In this document: positions 57,401-64,000 of the stretch, in pieces
Position numbering within the stretch: position 1 is the stretch's first letter
How the letters are laid out: the number at the start of each line of letters is the position of its first letter
Source of the DNA: Thermohalobaculum sp039805905
Lineage (GTDB): Bacteria; Pseudomonadota; Alphaproteobacteria; Rhodobacterales; Rhodobacteraceae
NCBI GenBank assembly: GCA_039805905.1
Contig: JBDIVM010000007.1
Span: 191,807-255,806, forward strand
DNA: 64,000 nt
Reading direction: 5' to 3'
The notes under the pieces: generated by a model
Database searches by the model: none
Seen by the model: only the letters and a program-made list of their open reading frames with translations
Told to the model about the DNA's origin: nothing
Position numbers and translations under genes: made by a program

Positions 57401-57601
57401 CCCCCCATCGCGGGGAGCGGTGTCGGCGAGGGCGGCGATCGCGCGCAGGACGCGCTTGCGGTCGCCGAGCGGCAGGCCGAGTTTCTCGAGATCTGAGTCG
57501 CTCAGCTCCGGCAGCAGGTCGGCAGTGATCCGCGCCTCGACGAAGCGTTCCGAATGCTCGTCGAGACCGATCGACCGCAGCCACTCGTGAATAGGCGGCA
57601 T
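54446..57601 (-). CDS. SAM-domain, class-III nucleotide cyclase, ATPase and TPR protein
   Basis: A 1051-residue cytosolic signalling protein. Residues 1-58 are a SAM-type helical domain (HEWLRSIGLDEHSERF...). A class-III cyclase occupies about 80-265: Asp91 and Asp135 are metal ligands and Asn209/Arg213 fit the transition-state pair (PNLAARL), so it may be active. From about 280 a P-loop ATPase follows, with Walker A GEPGIGKS at 309-316 and VIFEDLHWIDPTS as Walker B. The rest, to about 1050, is TPR-like helices. Such cyclase-STAND hybrids act as sensors or regulators in alphaproteobacteria. It has no adjacent partner gene. ATG 57601 starts the SAM domain. Confidence 0.85.
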   Translation of the reverse strand: MPPIHEWLRSIGLDEHSERFVEARITADLLPELSDSDLEKLGLPLGDRKRVLRAIAALADTAPRDGGTAARPPPGGPEPVQLRQITVAFIDLVGSTALAARLDLEDYKDTLRTYHVACTRVVNAHGGFVSQYAGDGVVAYFGYPRAQEDDPEQAVLAGLDALREVARIPVAGWGNLAARVGVATGQVVIDGLVYDGIAKAPAAMGEIPNLAARLQSLAEPGQVLVSATTRRLLGNEFLCDDAGLHALKGFAEKLHVFRVRGVKRSVSRFEAHQRGKWTPFVNRDEERAFLRRRWDQACAGEGNVVLLSGEPGIGKSRLARELAEQALAQTPARLQFQCSAHHTQSALYPVIAHYEHAARIGTDDGADERLRKLRALLEDSPEDARNLKHFARLISAGGDDGEARPGAPGGPGAASRHRRDAMMQAVIDRMLRHSRAAPLLVIFEDLHWIDPTSQEFLDLFVERLAGESMLLLCTFRQEYAPPWTGLAHVTRLDVNRLKTKEAAAIVTSIAAGRGQPVAALDAIVAKTDGVPLFIEELTKAALEASTETGNGRRPVDPLALPSTLKDSLMSRLDRLPLAEKVMPVGAAIGRQFSHRVLAAVTGLDDTVLIPALTQLVDAELLFQRGTPPDSVYTFKHALVQDVAYESMLKSRMRDLHARIAATIEETFPQVIENRPEVAARHFTRARQHKRALHYWEMAAQKAIARSANAEAVSHIEAALDELEHEADPAARQRHEIRLREMLCVPLEARSWGSDDIASNLNRLHDLVAGQGDAARLFTILHGLCGTNLIAGDAQSAARYAGRMMEIARDSDEDALRVLANRSRGMTSFFLGRFAEAIASFEETVRTRPNVAEPVLQKYYVADPEIVARCMIVWARALSDEGDGPADDTRAALDDAVRRARSNRHDFTRAYALSILASACQTLGDAGMALELGSEAYRLSETEAIPYWQAWSQIVSGWATAMTGDPARGIGMLKLGLERYQRTGSRQIVPYAKALLSEACLATGRVTEGVAALEEIEELRASHSIRFYDRRIAALATRLSRAPGGNGATIGS

Positions 57602-57740
57602 CCCGAATGAACCCCGCGCCGTGTGCCTCTCGAATTCTTAGCATATTCCAGCCGGGCACCACATCTTTCGGATGTGGGGCGGAACGGCGCCGCGAGGCAG
57701 CACCCCGATGTGCCGGCGCGACCCGGTGGTTCTGTCCGAG

Positions 57741-58517
57741 CTAATCCTCGTTGGCCACACCGCGCGCGTGGCGGTCCTCGGCCGCCGCCAGCACCGCACC
57801 CGCCGCGTGCTCGCGGATCAGGCGCATGGTGGCGGTCTCGATCCGCTCCTCGATCAGGGCCATGAAGCGGTCGATGCCGAGGCCCGGCGGGATCGGCTCC
57901 AGCGCCTCGATGGCGGCGGTCCGGTGCGGATGCTTCACCCACTCGCGCCGCGGCCAGATCACGCCCAGGCACGAGGCGACCGGCACCACCGGCACGTCGC
58001 AGTTGGCGTAGATGTGGCCGATGCCCTTGCGGTAGCGCTCGCGGGCGCCGAGCGACATCAGCGTCGCCTCGGGGAAGATCACCAGCGGGCGACCCTCGGC
58101 GAAGGTGCGCTGGGCGCCCCGGATCACCTCGGCGGTCATGTTCTGGCGGGGGCCAGAGACGCTGACCAGGACGAGGCCGAGACGGTGCAGGATCGGACCG
58201 AACAGCGGGTAGTTCTCGAGCTCCTGCATGGCCACGGCGCCGGCATGGGGGAGCAGGCAGGCCAGCATCACCGCGTCGAGCTCGCTCTGGTGCTTGCAGA
58301 CCAGGAGCCAGGTTCCGCCCGCAGGCAGGTTGCCGATGCCGCGCACCTCGACCCGCGCATCGAGGATCGCGCCGAGGGCGCGCCGCACGGTGCGGCCCCA
58401 GAAGCCGATCAGGCGCTGCAGCCGTGCGCGCGATCCGAACTTCGCGACCGGCCAGGCGACGAGCGCCACGAGCCCGGTGAAACCGTAGAAGAACAGGTTG
58501 AACAGCAGCGAGCGCAT
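57741..58517 (-). CDS. plsC: 1-acyl-sn-glycerol-3-phosphate acyltransferase
   Basis: A 258-residue membrane-associated acyltransferase that adds the second fatty acid in phosphatidic acid synthesis. The HxxxxD motif is HQSELD at 76-81, and the later FPEGT-type motif reads FPEATL with Ala in place of Gly. The first 24 residues form a membrane anchor. It is the third gene of maoC-ribF-plsC, 5 bp after ribF, and shares this operon's promoter. The PlsC symbol is by fold; substrate specificity is not proved. Confidence 0.85.
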   Translation of the reverse strand: MRSLLFNLFFYGFTGLVALVAWPVAKFGSRARLQRLIGFWGRTVRRALGAILDARVEVRGIGNLPAGGTWLLVCKHQSELDAVMLACLLPHAGAVAMQELENYPLFGPILHRLGLVLVSVSGPRQNMTAEVIRGAQRTFAEGRPLVIFPEATLMSLGARERYRKGIGHIYANCDVPVVPVASCLGVIWPRREWVKHPHRTAAIEALEPIPPGLGIDRFMALIEERIETATMRLIREHAAGAVLAAAEDRHARGVANED

Positions 58518-58522
58518 CGGCG

Positions 58523-59473
58523 TCAGCCCGGCACACGCGCGCGGGCAAGCACGGCGCGCGCCTCGGCCGCGTCGCGGTGCATCTGTGCGATCAGGGCCTC
58601 CGGGCCGGAGAACTTCTCCTCGCCGCGCAGCCAGGCGACCAGCCCGGCGGAGATCCCGGCGCCGTAGAGGTCGCCGGCGAAGTCGAGGAGATGCACCTCG
58701 AAGTTCGGCGCGTTGCTGCCGAAGGTCGGGCGCTCGCCGATGCTGGCGACCCCGTCATGCATTCCGGCATGGGGTCCGTCGAGCACGGCGACGCGGGCGG
58801 CGTAGATGCCGTAGCGCGGGCGGATCTGCTCGCCGAAGTCGAGATTGGCCGTCGGGAAGCCGAGCTGGCGCCCGCGCCGGTCGCCCTGGCGCACGGCGCC
58901 GCAGACGCTGTGCCAGCGGCCGAGCTGGGCGGCCGCGGCCTCGCAGTCGCCCTGCTCGACATGGACCCGCACCGCCGTCGAGGAATACTCGCCTGTCGCG
59001 CCCCTGAGCAGGTGCTGGATCGACACCGAGAATCCCAGCCCGTCCGCCATGCTGCGCAGCAGGCGCACATCGCCCGCCCGGCCGCGACCAAAGCGGAAGT
59101 CCTCGCCCACGACGAGGTGCCTGATGCCGAGGCCGTCGGTGAGGACGCGGGTGAGAAACTCCTCGGCAGGCATCGAGGCCAGCGCCCGGTCGAAGGCCAG
59201 CTGGTGGATGCGCCCGGCCCCGTGGGCGGCGAGCAGCCGCGCCTTCTCGGGCGCGAGCGTCAGCCGGAACGGGGGCGCGTCGGGCTGGAAGAAGCGGCGG
59301 GGATGCGGCTCGAAGGTGATGACCCCGGCCGGGGCGCCGATCCGCGCTCCGACCCGCCGCGCCTCGGCGATCAGCGCCTGGTGGCCGCGATGCACGCCGT
59401 CGAAGTTGCCGAGCGCGACCGAGGCCCCGCGCTGGCCGGGCTCAAGTCCCTCGAAGCCCCCGATCACCTGCAT
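58523..59473 (-). CDS. ribF: Bifunctional riboflavin kinase / FAD synthetase
   Basis: A 316-residue enzyme making FMN and then FAD. The N-terminal FMN adenylyltransferase has the GNFDGVHRGH motif (22-31) and the C-terminal kinase has GFPTANLDF and GVASIGERPTF. Length is normal. It lies 35 bp after maoC and 5 bp before plsC. Cytosolic. The ATG at 59473 begins MQVIGGFEGL. Intact. Confidence 0.95.
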   Translation of the reverse strand: MQVIGGFEGLEPGQRGASVALGNFDGVHRGHQALIAEARRVGARIGAPAGVITFEPHPRRFFQPDAPPFRLTLAPEKARLLAAHGAGRIHQLAFDRALASMPAEEFLTRVLTDGLGIRHLVVGEDFRFGRGRAGDVRLLRSMADGLGFSVSIQHLLRGATGEYSSTAVRVHVEQGDCEAAAAQLGRWHSVCGAVRQGDRRGRQLGFPTANLDFGEQIRPRYGIYAARVAVLDGPHAGMHDGVASIGERPTFGSNAPNFEVHLLDFAGDLYGAGISAGLVAWLRGEEKFSGPEALIAQMHRDAAEARAVLARARVPG

Positions 59474-59508
59474 CCCGCCCCTCAGCCGGGGCGCGCGCGC
59501 GGCGCCCC

Positions 59509-59952
59509 TCAGTCGAACTTCTTAGAGGGCGCGAGCACCAGCGCCTCGCCCTTGAGCACCGCCTTTTCGCGCACGAGGCAGATGCAATCAAGGGTCACCC
59601 GGCGCTTGCCATGGTCGATCTCGCGCACCGTGACGCGCGCGGTGACCTCGTCGCCCGGCCGGACCGGGGCGAGGAATTTCAGCGTCTGGCCGAGATAGAC
59701 CGAGCCGTGGCCCGGAAGCTGCTCGCCGATCACCGCCGAGATCAGCGAGGCGGTCAGCATGCCATGCGCGATCCGCCCGCCGAAGATGGTCTCCTGGGCG
59801 TAGACCTCGTCGAGATGCACCGGGTTGCGGTCGGTCGAGATGTCGGCGAACAGCCGGATGTCGTAGTCCTCGATCGTCTTCGTGAGCTCGCGCGCCATGC
59901 CGACCGCGAGATCCTCGATGCAGATCGTTCCCCGTTGCATGTTGTCCAGCAT
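59509..59952 (-). CDS. MaoC-like hydratase, probable (R)-specific enoyl-CoA hydratase
   Basis: A 147-residue hot-dog hydratase with the catalytic Asp41 and His46 in STDRNPVHLDEVYA, followed by GGRIAHGMLTASLI. Such proteins make (R)-3-hydroxyacyl-CoA, which can feed polyhydroxyalkanoate synthesis, or act in other acyl-CoA pathways. The start at 59952 (MLDNMQRG) lies 32 bp after the TGCA-A-TGCA site; an ATG at 59940 is an alternative. First gene of maoC-ribF-plsC. Its upstream region carries several TGC-rich palindromes and a plausible promoter, described separately. Confidence 0.85.
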   Translation of the reverse strand: MLDNMQRGTICIEDLAVGMARELTKTIEDYDIRLFADISTDRNPVHLDEVYAQETIFGGRIAHGMLTASLISAVIGEQLPGHGSVYLGQTLKFLAPVRPGDEVTARVTVREIDHGKRRVTLDCICLVREKAVLKGEALVLAPSKKFD

Positions 59953-59971
59953 GGCTGGCCCCCGGCCTTTG

Positions 59972-59980
59972 TGCAATGCA
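59972..59980. promoter_or_regulatory. TGCA-A-TGCA operator-like site at the maoC start region
   Basis: TGCAATGCA flanked by TTTG and CAAA lies near the predicted transcription start of maoC, just upstream of its ribosome region. TGC-rich palindromes of this kind are bound by PHB repressors in related alphaproteobacteria; that link is inference. Confidence 0.4.
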
Positions 59981-59983
59981 GCA

Positions 59984-60012
59984 AATCTAGCCGAGTCGCG
60001 GGGAGTGCGCAA
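59984..60012 (-). promoter_or_regulatory. Promoter of the maoC-ribF-plsC operon
   Basis: On the minus strand TTGCGC (60012-60007), a 17-base spacer, and TAGATT (59989-59984). It would start transcription about 25 bp before the maoC ATG. The -35 is inside the first of the three GCGCAA octamers, so a repressor bound there would block the polymerase. Confidence 0.5.
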
Positions 60013-60038
60013 CGAAATTGCGCAAGGTCGTTGCGCAA
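60005..60038. repeat. Three 8-bp GCGCAA palindromes with 13-bp period
   Basis: GTGCGCAA at 60005-60012, then TTGCGCAA at 60018-60025 and 60031-60038. Each copy is self-complementary (the first has one mismatch) and the start-to-start distance is exactly 13 bp. They overlap and precede the -35 box of maoC, suggesting cooperative binding of a regulator. Confidence 0.65.
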
Positions 60039-60235
60039 TTACACCGAAACTGGATGTATCGTTAGAGTAAAATGACGTCATCGGAATGATAGGCGCCGTC
60101 TCGCGACACCGCGCAGCTTCCTCGCGATAGCAGTAGACAGACACATCCCAGCGCATTAGCATTTTGACGCAGTGGTCTAGGTTTGGTAGCTATGTCATAG
60201 GCAACCCTGCCATAGTGATAATTGGGAGCGCAGCC

Positions 60236-61693
60236 ATGGCGTTCTTAGGTCGGTTTCTCATCGTGCTAATTGGATTTGTCTTTGGCGCTCACGCGATGGA
60301 TGTATCCGATGCCAACGCCGAGGGCACCTTTCCGGTTAAAATAGCGATCGAACCGGTTCAAGAGCTTGCTCAGATCGGACAACGGGCGGAGTTCCACGTG
60401 ATTCTCACGGATGCCTTTGGGAAGCCCGCGGTTGCGCCCGAGGCAGTGATCGTAACGGTTTCTTCTACATCGCCGTCGGGCGATTCGACTGAAACACAAA
60501 TCATCGTGGGCGCAGGCGAATCGTCAGCGACTGGTTCTTTACCAGTTGTCGAAACAGGAGCTTTCTTGCTGCAGGGCGACAATCCGGACCTGCTGCCCGG
60601 AGGTGGCTTCCTCTTTGCAACGAACCCGAGTCCTGCGAATGGAGACTCGTACATTAAGGGTGATGATGGAAATCCCCGCGTTTTCGCTTCGCACGCCACA
60701 GGCGCTGACGACTTTTTTGCTGATATTACTGCAGCTACTAGGGGCCTCAGTGACACCGCGCATTCCACGAAAACTCCGGAGGCCGATTTAGCCGCTTCGT
60801 CAACATCCGATGCCAAGTTCTCCTTGATCTTGCGAGTCGCTGAAAAGAAGATCCTGGCAGATGGTGAAACGGTAGCGAATGTTACCGTGTCTCTTGATCC
60901 GCTTGAGCCGGCGCCATTTGATATTGTAATTAGATTGAGCGTCACTGGCGGATTTCTTGAGAATGATGAAATAATTATTGAAAAAGGAGAGTATTATGTG
61001 AAAGCAAATTGGCGATCAGATCCAAACTTTGTTGGAATCTCTCAAATTTCAATTCTTGGATCTAACCCGCATTTGTCACATGGAAACCCGCAGTTCATAG
61101 ACTTTGACCCGCCTATTCATGAAATAAAGCTAACCCCCAACCCCCCAGAAATTTCACTGTTCGATAGAGGCAATGTTCAGGTCGATTTGTGGAACACAGT
61201 TAATGGTGCCTCAGTAAAAACAGATGAAAAAATTAAGTTAACGCTAGCGCTGCGGCAGGGAAATGGTCGCGTTCAGCCCCTCGACATTATTTTCAATGAA
61301 GGAGATTCGACCGTTAGAGCGGACTTTCGGCCTTCAAGTTGGGGAAATGCAATCATAGAGGGGAGAATTCCTAATCGCCATGCGCAGCAGGCTATATTTA
61401 CAATTTCAATTGGAATTTTTACTATAGTGATCTCGGTCATTGGTGGGCTGACGGGTGGTGTATTTGCTTGGTTACCGAGTAGAGAGCGATGGTGGCGCAT
61501 AGCAATTGGTGCCGTATCCGGGATTGTGTTGTTCGGAGCGTTGTTACTTTTCGGTTCTGAAAAAATCCTAGGCGTTATTGGAGATTTGTCCTTGCTGAAT
61601 CCGATATCAGTGTTCGTTTTCTCTGTATTTGGTGGATGGTTGGGTACGGGCGTAATTGCATTTATTTTCAGGCAGGCCGGTCTTCAAGTTTAG
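60236..61693 (+). CDS. Uncharacterised A+T-rich exported protein with three C-terminal helices
   Basis: A 485-residue protein of unknown function. An N-terminal hydrophobic segment (residues 1-20, FLIVLIGFVFGAH) looks like a signal or anchor. The middle is beta-rich with Ig/Big-like repeats (VAEKKILADGETVANVTVSL, IRLSVTGGFLENDEI). Three transmembrane helices end it (about 386-413, 420-440 and 456-478). The coding sequence is much richer in A+T than its neighbours, which points to horizontal transfer. The ATG at 60236 follows a GGGAG site seven bases away; a TTG further upstream is less likely. It lies between maoC and the HAD phosphatase gene, where related genomes place those two near each other. 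Confidence 0.7.
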   Translation: MAFLGRFLIVLIGFVFGAHAMDVSDANAEGTFPVKIAIEPVQELAQIGQRAEFHVILTDAFGKPAVAPEAVIVTVSSTSPSGDSTETQIIVGAGESSATGSLPVVETGAFLLQGDNPDLLPGGGFLFATNPSPANGDSYIKGDDGNPRVFASHATGADDFFADITAATRGLSDTAHSTKTPEADLAASSTSDAKFSLILRVAEKKILADGETVANVTVSLDPLEPAPFDIVIRLSVTGGFLENDEIIIEKGEYYVKANWRSDPNFVGISQISILGSNPHLSHGNPQFIDFDPPIHEIKLTPNPPEISLFDRGNVQVDLWNTVNGASVKTDEKIKLTLALRQGNGRVQPLDIIFNEGDSTVRADFRPSSWGNAIIEGRIPNRHAQQAIFTISIGIFTIVISVIGGLTGGVFAWLPSRERWWRIAIGAVSGIVLFGALLLFGSEKILGVIGDLSLLNPISVFVFSVFGGWLGTGVIAFIFRQAGLQV

Positions 61694-61700
61694 ACGCCGC

Positions 61701-62561
61701 TCATCGCAGCCGCCCGATCGCAAACTGCGGCGCGACGCCATGTTCCGCGAGATAGGCGTCGAGCCTGGCCGGGTCCGGGTGCTCCGGGTCGCTGTGCAGC
61801 TCGGCGGCGGAAAGGCCGCCGGTGACGAAGGCGACGTCGATGCCGTAGTCGAGCGCACCCTTCACGTCGGTGCGGATGCCGTCGCCGATCGCCAGCACCC
61901 GCCCGCGCGGCATCTCGCGGCCCGCGATCTCGGCGATCAGCGCGAAGGCCTGATCGTAGGTCGGCGCGTGCGGCTTGCCGAACCAGACCACCCTGCCGCC
62001 GGCCTGCTCGTAGGCGAGCGCCAGCGATCCGGCGCAGTAGAGCCGCTCCTCGCCGCGGTCGACCACGAGGTCGGGATTGGCGCAGAGCAGCGTCAGGTTC
62101 CGGTCGTGCCACTCGGCCATCTCGGCGAAATAGTCGGCCGGCGTCTCGGTCCGGTCGTCGCGCAGGCCGGTGCACAGGATCGCATCGGCCGTGCAAGCCG
62201 GCGTGTCGCCGAGGCCGATGTCGGTCAGCATGTGCAGGTCGCGCTCCGGGCCGACATAGTGGAAGGCGTGGCCGTAGCTGCCGCCGGCGATGGCGCGCTG
62301 GCAGGCGGCCCCCGAGGACATGATGCCGTCATAGCTGTCCCGCGGCGCCCCCATCCGGTCGAGGAATGTCCGGATGCTGGGTGCAGGGCGGGGGGCGTTG
62401 GTCAGCATCACCACGATGCCGCCCCGCGCCCGGTACGCCTGCAGCGCCGCGACCGCGGCGGGGTAGGGGGTGAGGCCGTTGTGATAGCAGCCCCAGAGAT
62501 CGACGAGCAGCGCCTCGTAGGCGCTGCCGATCTCGGCAAGCGACAGGACGATACGGGTCAT
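61701..62561 (-). CDS. HAD-superfamily hydrolase, TIGR01459 type
   Basis: A 286-residue haloacid-dehalogenase-fold phosphatase. Motif I is DLWG (Asp21 in LLVDLWGCYHNG), motif II is MLTNAPRP and motif III/IV is AIGDGIRTDVKGA with later Asp residues. It belongs to the family often found next to ribF and maoC in Rhodobacterales. The stop lies only 7 bp from the end of the convergent A+T-rich gene. Substrate unknown, perhaps a sugar or nucleotide phosphate. Confidence 0.85.
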   Translation of the reverse strand: MTRIVLSLAEIGSAYEALLVDLWGCYHNGLTPYPAAVAALQAYRARGGIVVMLTNAPRPAPSIRTFLDRMGAPRDSYDGIMSSGAACQRAIAGGSYGHAFHYVGPERDLHMLTDIGLGDTPACTADAILCTGLRDDRTETPADYFAEMAEWHDRNLTLLCANPDLVVDRGEERLYCAGSLALAYEQAGGRVVWFGKPHAPTYDQAFALIAEIAGREMPRGRVLAIGDGIRTDVKGALDYGIDVAFVTGGLSAAELHSDPEHPDPARLDAYLAEHGVAPQFAIGRLR

Positions 62562-62668
62562 CGCCGCCGCACCATGGCTGGCACTCCTCGCTCGGTCATC
62601 CCGCGGATCGGATACGGGCTGCCCGGATACAGGCTGCGGCGGGGCCGGTCAACGCGGCAGTCCTGCGT

Positions 62669-63667
62669 TCAGCCGTCGAGGCGGGTGAGTTCGAAGCCCT
62701 CGGCGCGCAGGAGTTCGACGAGTCCCTGTTCGCCCGGCAGGTGCAGCGCCCCGAACGCGGCGAACACGCCGCCCGCCGCGAGCTCCGGCACCATGACCCG
62801 GAGCCAGGCCCGGTTGCGGCCGGCCATCAGCCGGGATTCGACCGCGGCAAACATCTCGGCACTTGCCTCCGGCCCTGCCGTCTCGGCGGTGGTGCGGCTG
62901 CTGAACTCCCAGATCGCGGCGATCTCGCCATCGCGGTAGAGCCGCGCCACGGTCGCGCGGATGTCCTCCTCCGCGGTGCGTTCGCGCACCATGCCGAGCA
63001 GCATGCGGGTGCGCAGCTCCGGATCGATGGCGTCGATGGCGGCGAGCGCGTCCTCGTAGCGCTCGAGGCCGGCGACGGGGATACCGGCGAGTGTTGCCCG
63101 CTCGCGCAGCAGCGAGTCGAGGATCTCCGCGCCGGACAGGGCCTCGCGGAACATGCAGTCCGGCACGCTCAGCATGGAGAACAGCATCCAGGGCTGCAAC
63201 CGTTCGGCCAGCGGCGCAGGGATGCCTCGGGTGGCAAGCCAGCCGGTGATCTCGGCCCGCTCCGCCGCGGTCAGCCGCACGAACAGCGCATCGGGCTCGG
63301 GCGCCAGCATGAAACCGGGCTCGCTGGCCATCCGGGCCTGCATCCGGGCCTCTTCCGCGGCGGTCATCTCGACCAGCATCAGCCGCGCCCCGGCGAGCGC
63401 GGTCTCGACCGCCGGATCGAGCGGATCGCGCCCGACGCCGGTATCGTGGAACGTGCCGAAGAGATAGGAGGGCGGCGTCTCGCCGCGGGTCACGCGCCAG
63501 AACTTGCCCTGCGGATTAGGCATCGCGCGGGCGGCGGCCATGAGCCCGGCGTGGCCCGCCGGGTCCGTCTCGGCCATGCCGGCAAGGAGGTCATGTCCGG
63601 CGCATTGAGCCAGCGCCGGGCCGTACCACCACAGAAGGCCCGCCAGGGCCAGGGCCAAACGGCGCAC
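62669..63667 (-). CDS. TraB/GumN-family protein
   Basis: A 332-residue exported protein of the TraB/GumN fold. It starts with a signal peptide (RRLALALAGLLWWYGPALA) and includes YLFGTFHDTG, then a helical middle (EEARMQARMASE) and the conserved C-terminal FAAFGALHLPGEQGLVELL. The GTG at 63667 is preferred since AAGGAG lies six to seven bases before it, while the ATG at 63685 has no such site. The role is unclear. Upstream is the CIRCE-controlled groES promoter. Confidence 0.8.
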   Translation of the reverse strand: MRRLALALAGLLWWYGPALAQCAGHDLLAGMAETDPAGHAGLMAAARAMPNPQGKFWRVTRGETPPSYLFGTFHDTGVGRDPLDPAVETALAGARLMLVEMTAAEEARMQARMASEPGFMLAPEPDALFVRLTAAERAEITGWLATRGIPAPLAERLQPWMLFSMLSVPDCMFREALSGAEILDSLLRERATLAGIPVAGLERYEDALAAIDAIDPELRTRMLLGMVRERTAEEDIRATVARLYRDGEIAAIWEFSSRTTAETAGPEASAEMFAAVESRLMAGRNRAWLRVMVPELAAGGVFAAFGALHLPGEQGLVELLRAEGFELTRLDG

Positions 63668-63734
63668 CCGCCTCTCCTTGCCCATCGTCGCGCACGTCAG
63701 TCTAACGCGCATGCGCTTTTCGCGAAACCGCCTC

Positions 63735-63763
63735 TTGACAGTTCTGGGCTGCCTGACTAGATC
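63735..63763 (+). promoter_or_regulatory. Sigma-70-type promoter of groES
   Basis: TTGACA at 63735-63740, 17-base spacer, and TAGATC at 63758-63763. It would start transcription about 10 bp before the CIRCE element. Confidence 0.7.
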
Positions 63764-63781
63764 GCCGCTGCACCCAATTTG

Positions 63782-63808
63782 TTAGCACTCAGGGGAGGCG
63801 AGTGCTAA
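63782..63808. promoter_or_regulatory. CIRCE operator for HrcA
   Basis: A perfect inverted repeat, TTAGCACTC (63782-63790), nine-base spacer, GAGTGCTAA (63800-63808). It is the standard HrcA-binding element that represses groESL at normal temperature. It overlaps the early transcribed region of groES. Confidence 0.97.
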
Positions 63809-63887
63809 CATGCCCGGTAAATCCGCCGGGCCGGGGCATGCCTCCGTCAACGATGAACTGGAAACCGCGAAACAAGGGAGCGCTTCC

Positions 63888-64000
63888 ATGAACTTCACAC
63901 CGCTGCACGACCGTGTGCTGGTGCGCCGCATCGAGGGCGAGGAGAAGACCGCCGGCGGGCTGATCATCCCGGACTCGGCGAAGGAGAAGCCGCAGGAGGG
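63888..64000 (+). CDS. groES: Co-chaperonin GroES, truncated by the window end
   Basis: The first 37 codons of the 10-kDa chaperonin lid: MNFTPLHDRVLVRRIEGEEK, then TAGGLIIPD, the mobile loop. An AAGGGAG site precedes the ATG at 63888. Controlled by the CIRCE element and sigma-70 promoter upstream. The window ends inside the gene, so groEL is expected just beyond it. Confidence 0.97.
   Translation, partial: MNFTPLHDRVLVRRIEGEEKTAGGLIIPDSAKEKPQE

Overview
The window is a high-G+C chromosomal segment from an alphaproteobacterium, most likely a member of the Rhodobacterales. The evidence is a Rhodobacter-type ferredoxin VI, the fabA-fabB-fabI operon divergent from an Irr/Fur-type iron regulator, the secA / ppiC-argJ-mutT block, a Rhodobacter-like ribosomal protein S4, and the maoC-ribF and HAD-phosphatase genes close to groES with a perfect CIRCE element. 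GTG and TTG starts are frequent. Most of the window is ordinary housekeeping sequence. I see no tRNA, rRNA, CRISPR array or intact insertion sequence.

Layout. 0-5.6 kb: an MFS permease, a glutathione transferase, a LysE exporter and a stand-alone molybdenum formate dehydrogenase alpha subunit. 5.7-7.4 kb: an HNH endonuclease facing an MT-A70 adenine methyltransferase, a small restriction/modification-like islet. 7.6-15.3 kb: an ABC exporter, an acyl-CoA synthetase, an FAD monooxygenase, rpsD and a MATE pump. 15.3-17.7 kb: ferredoxin VI, a class-I amidotransferase hydrolase and a ferredoxin-NADP reductase, which together make a plausible redox pair. 17.7-23.9 kb: an exonuclease/CBS/DUF294 fusion and a two-subunit sodium:solute (acetate-type) symporter with small membrane proteins. 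23.9-31.4 kb: a degenerate kinase/receiver protein, mutT-argJ-ppiC and secA. ArgJ carries an unusual histone-H1-like N-terminal extension.

31.4-38.6 kb is the most accessory-looking part. It has a PuuE-like deacetylase, a right-handed beta-helix protein, an A+T-rich ATP-grasp enzyme, an asparagine synthetase broken by an in-frame TGA, and a sulfotransferase. A decayed second copy of the 3' end of the neighbouring carbamoylase gene lies inside it, so the segment holding the asparagine synthetase and sulfotransferase is bounded by about 244-bp direct repeats. The gene types suggest surface-polysaccharide modification.

38.2-46.9 kb: a DoxX protein, an N-carbamoylase, a GSA-type aminotransferase, fabI-fabB-fabA, irr, kynureninase and an AAA ATPase. 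47.3-54.4 kb: an orphan 315-aa protein, an NTF2-like protein, a NUDIX enzyme, Hsp33, threonine aldolase, a YkgJ-type cysteine cluster protein coupled to an LplT-like permease, and a lipoprotein. 54.4-64 kb: a giant SAM-cyclase-ATPase-TPR signalling protein, the plsC-ribF-maoC operon with an elaborate palindromic promoter, an A+T-rich membrane protein that appears inserted between maoC and its usual HAD neighbour, a TraB/GumN lipoprotein-like gene and the start of groES.

No wholly new multi-gene system is evident. The best leads are the HNH/MT-A70 pair, the H1-tailed ArgJ, the three-copy TTGCGCAA operator before maoC, the interrupted polysaccharide islet and the formate dehydrogenase that lacks one cluster's ligands.
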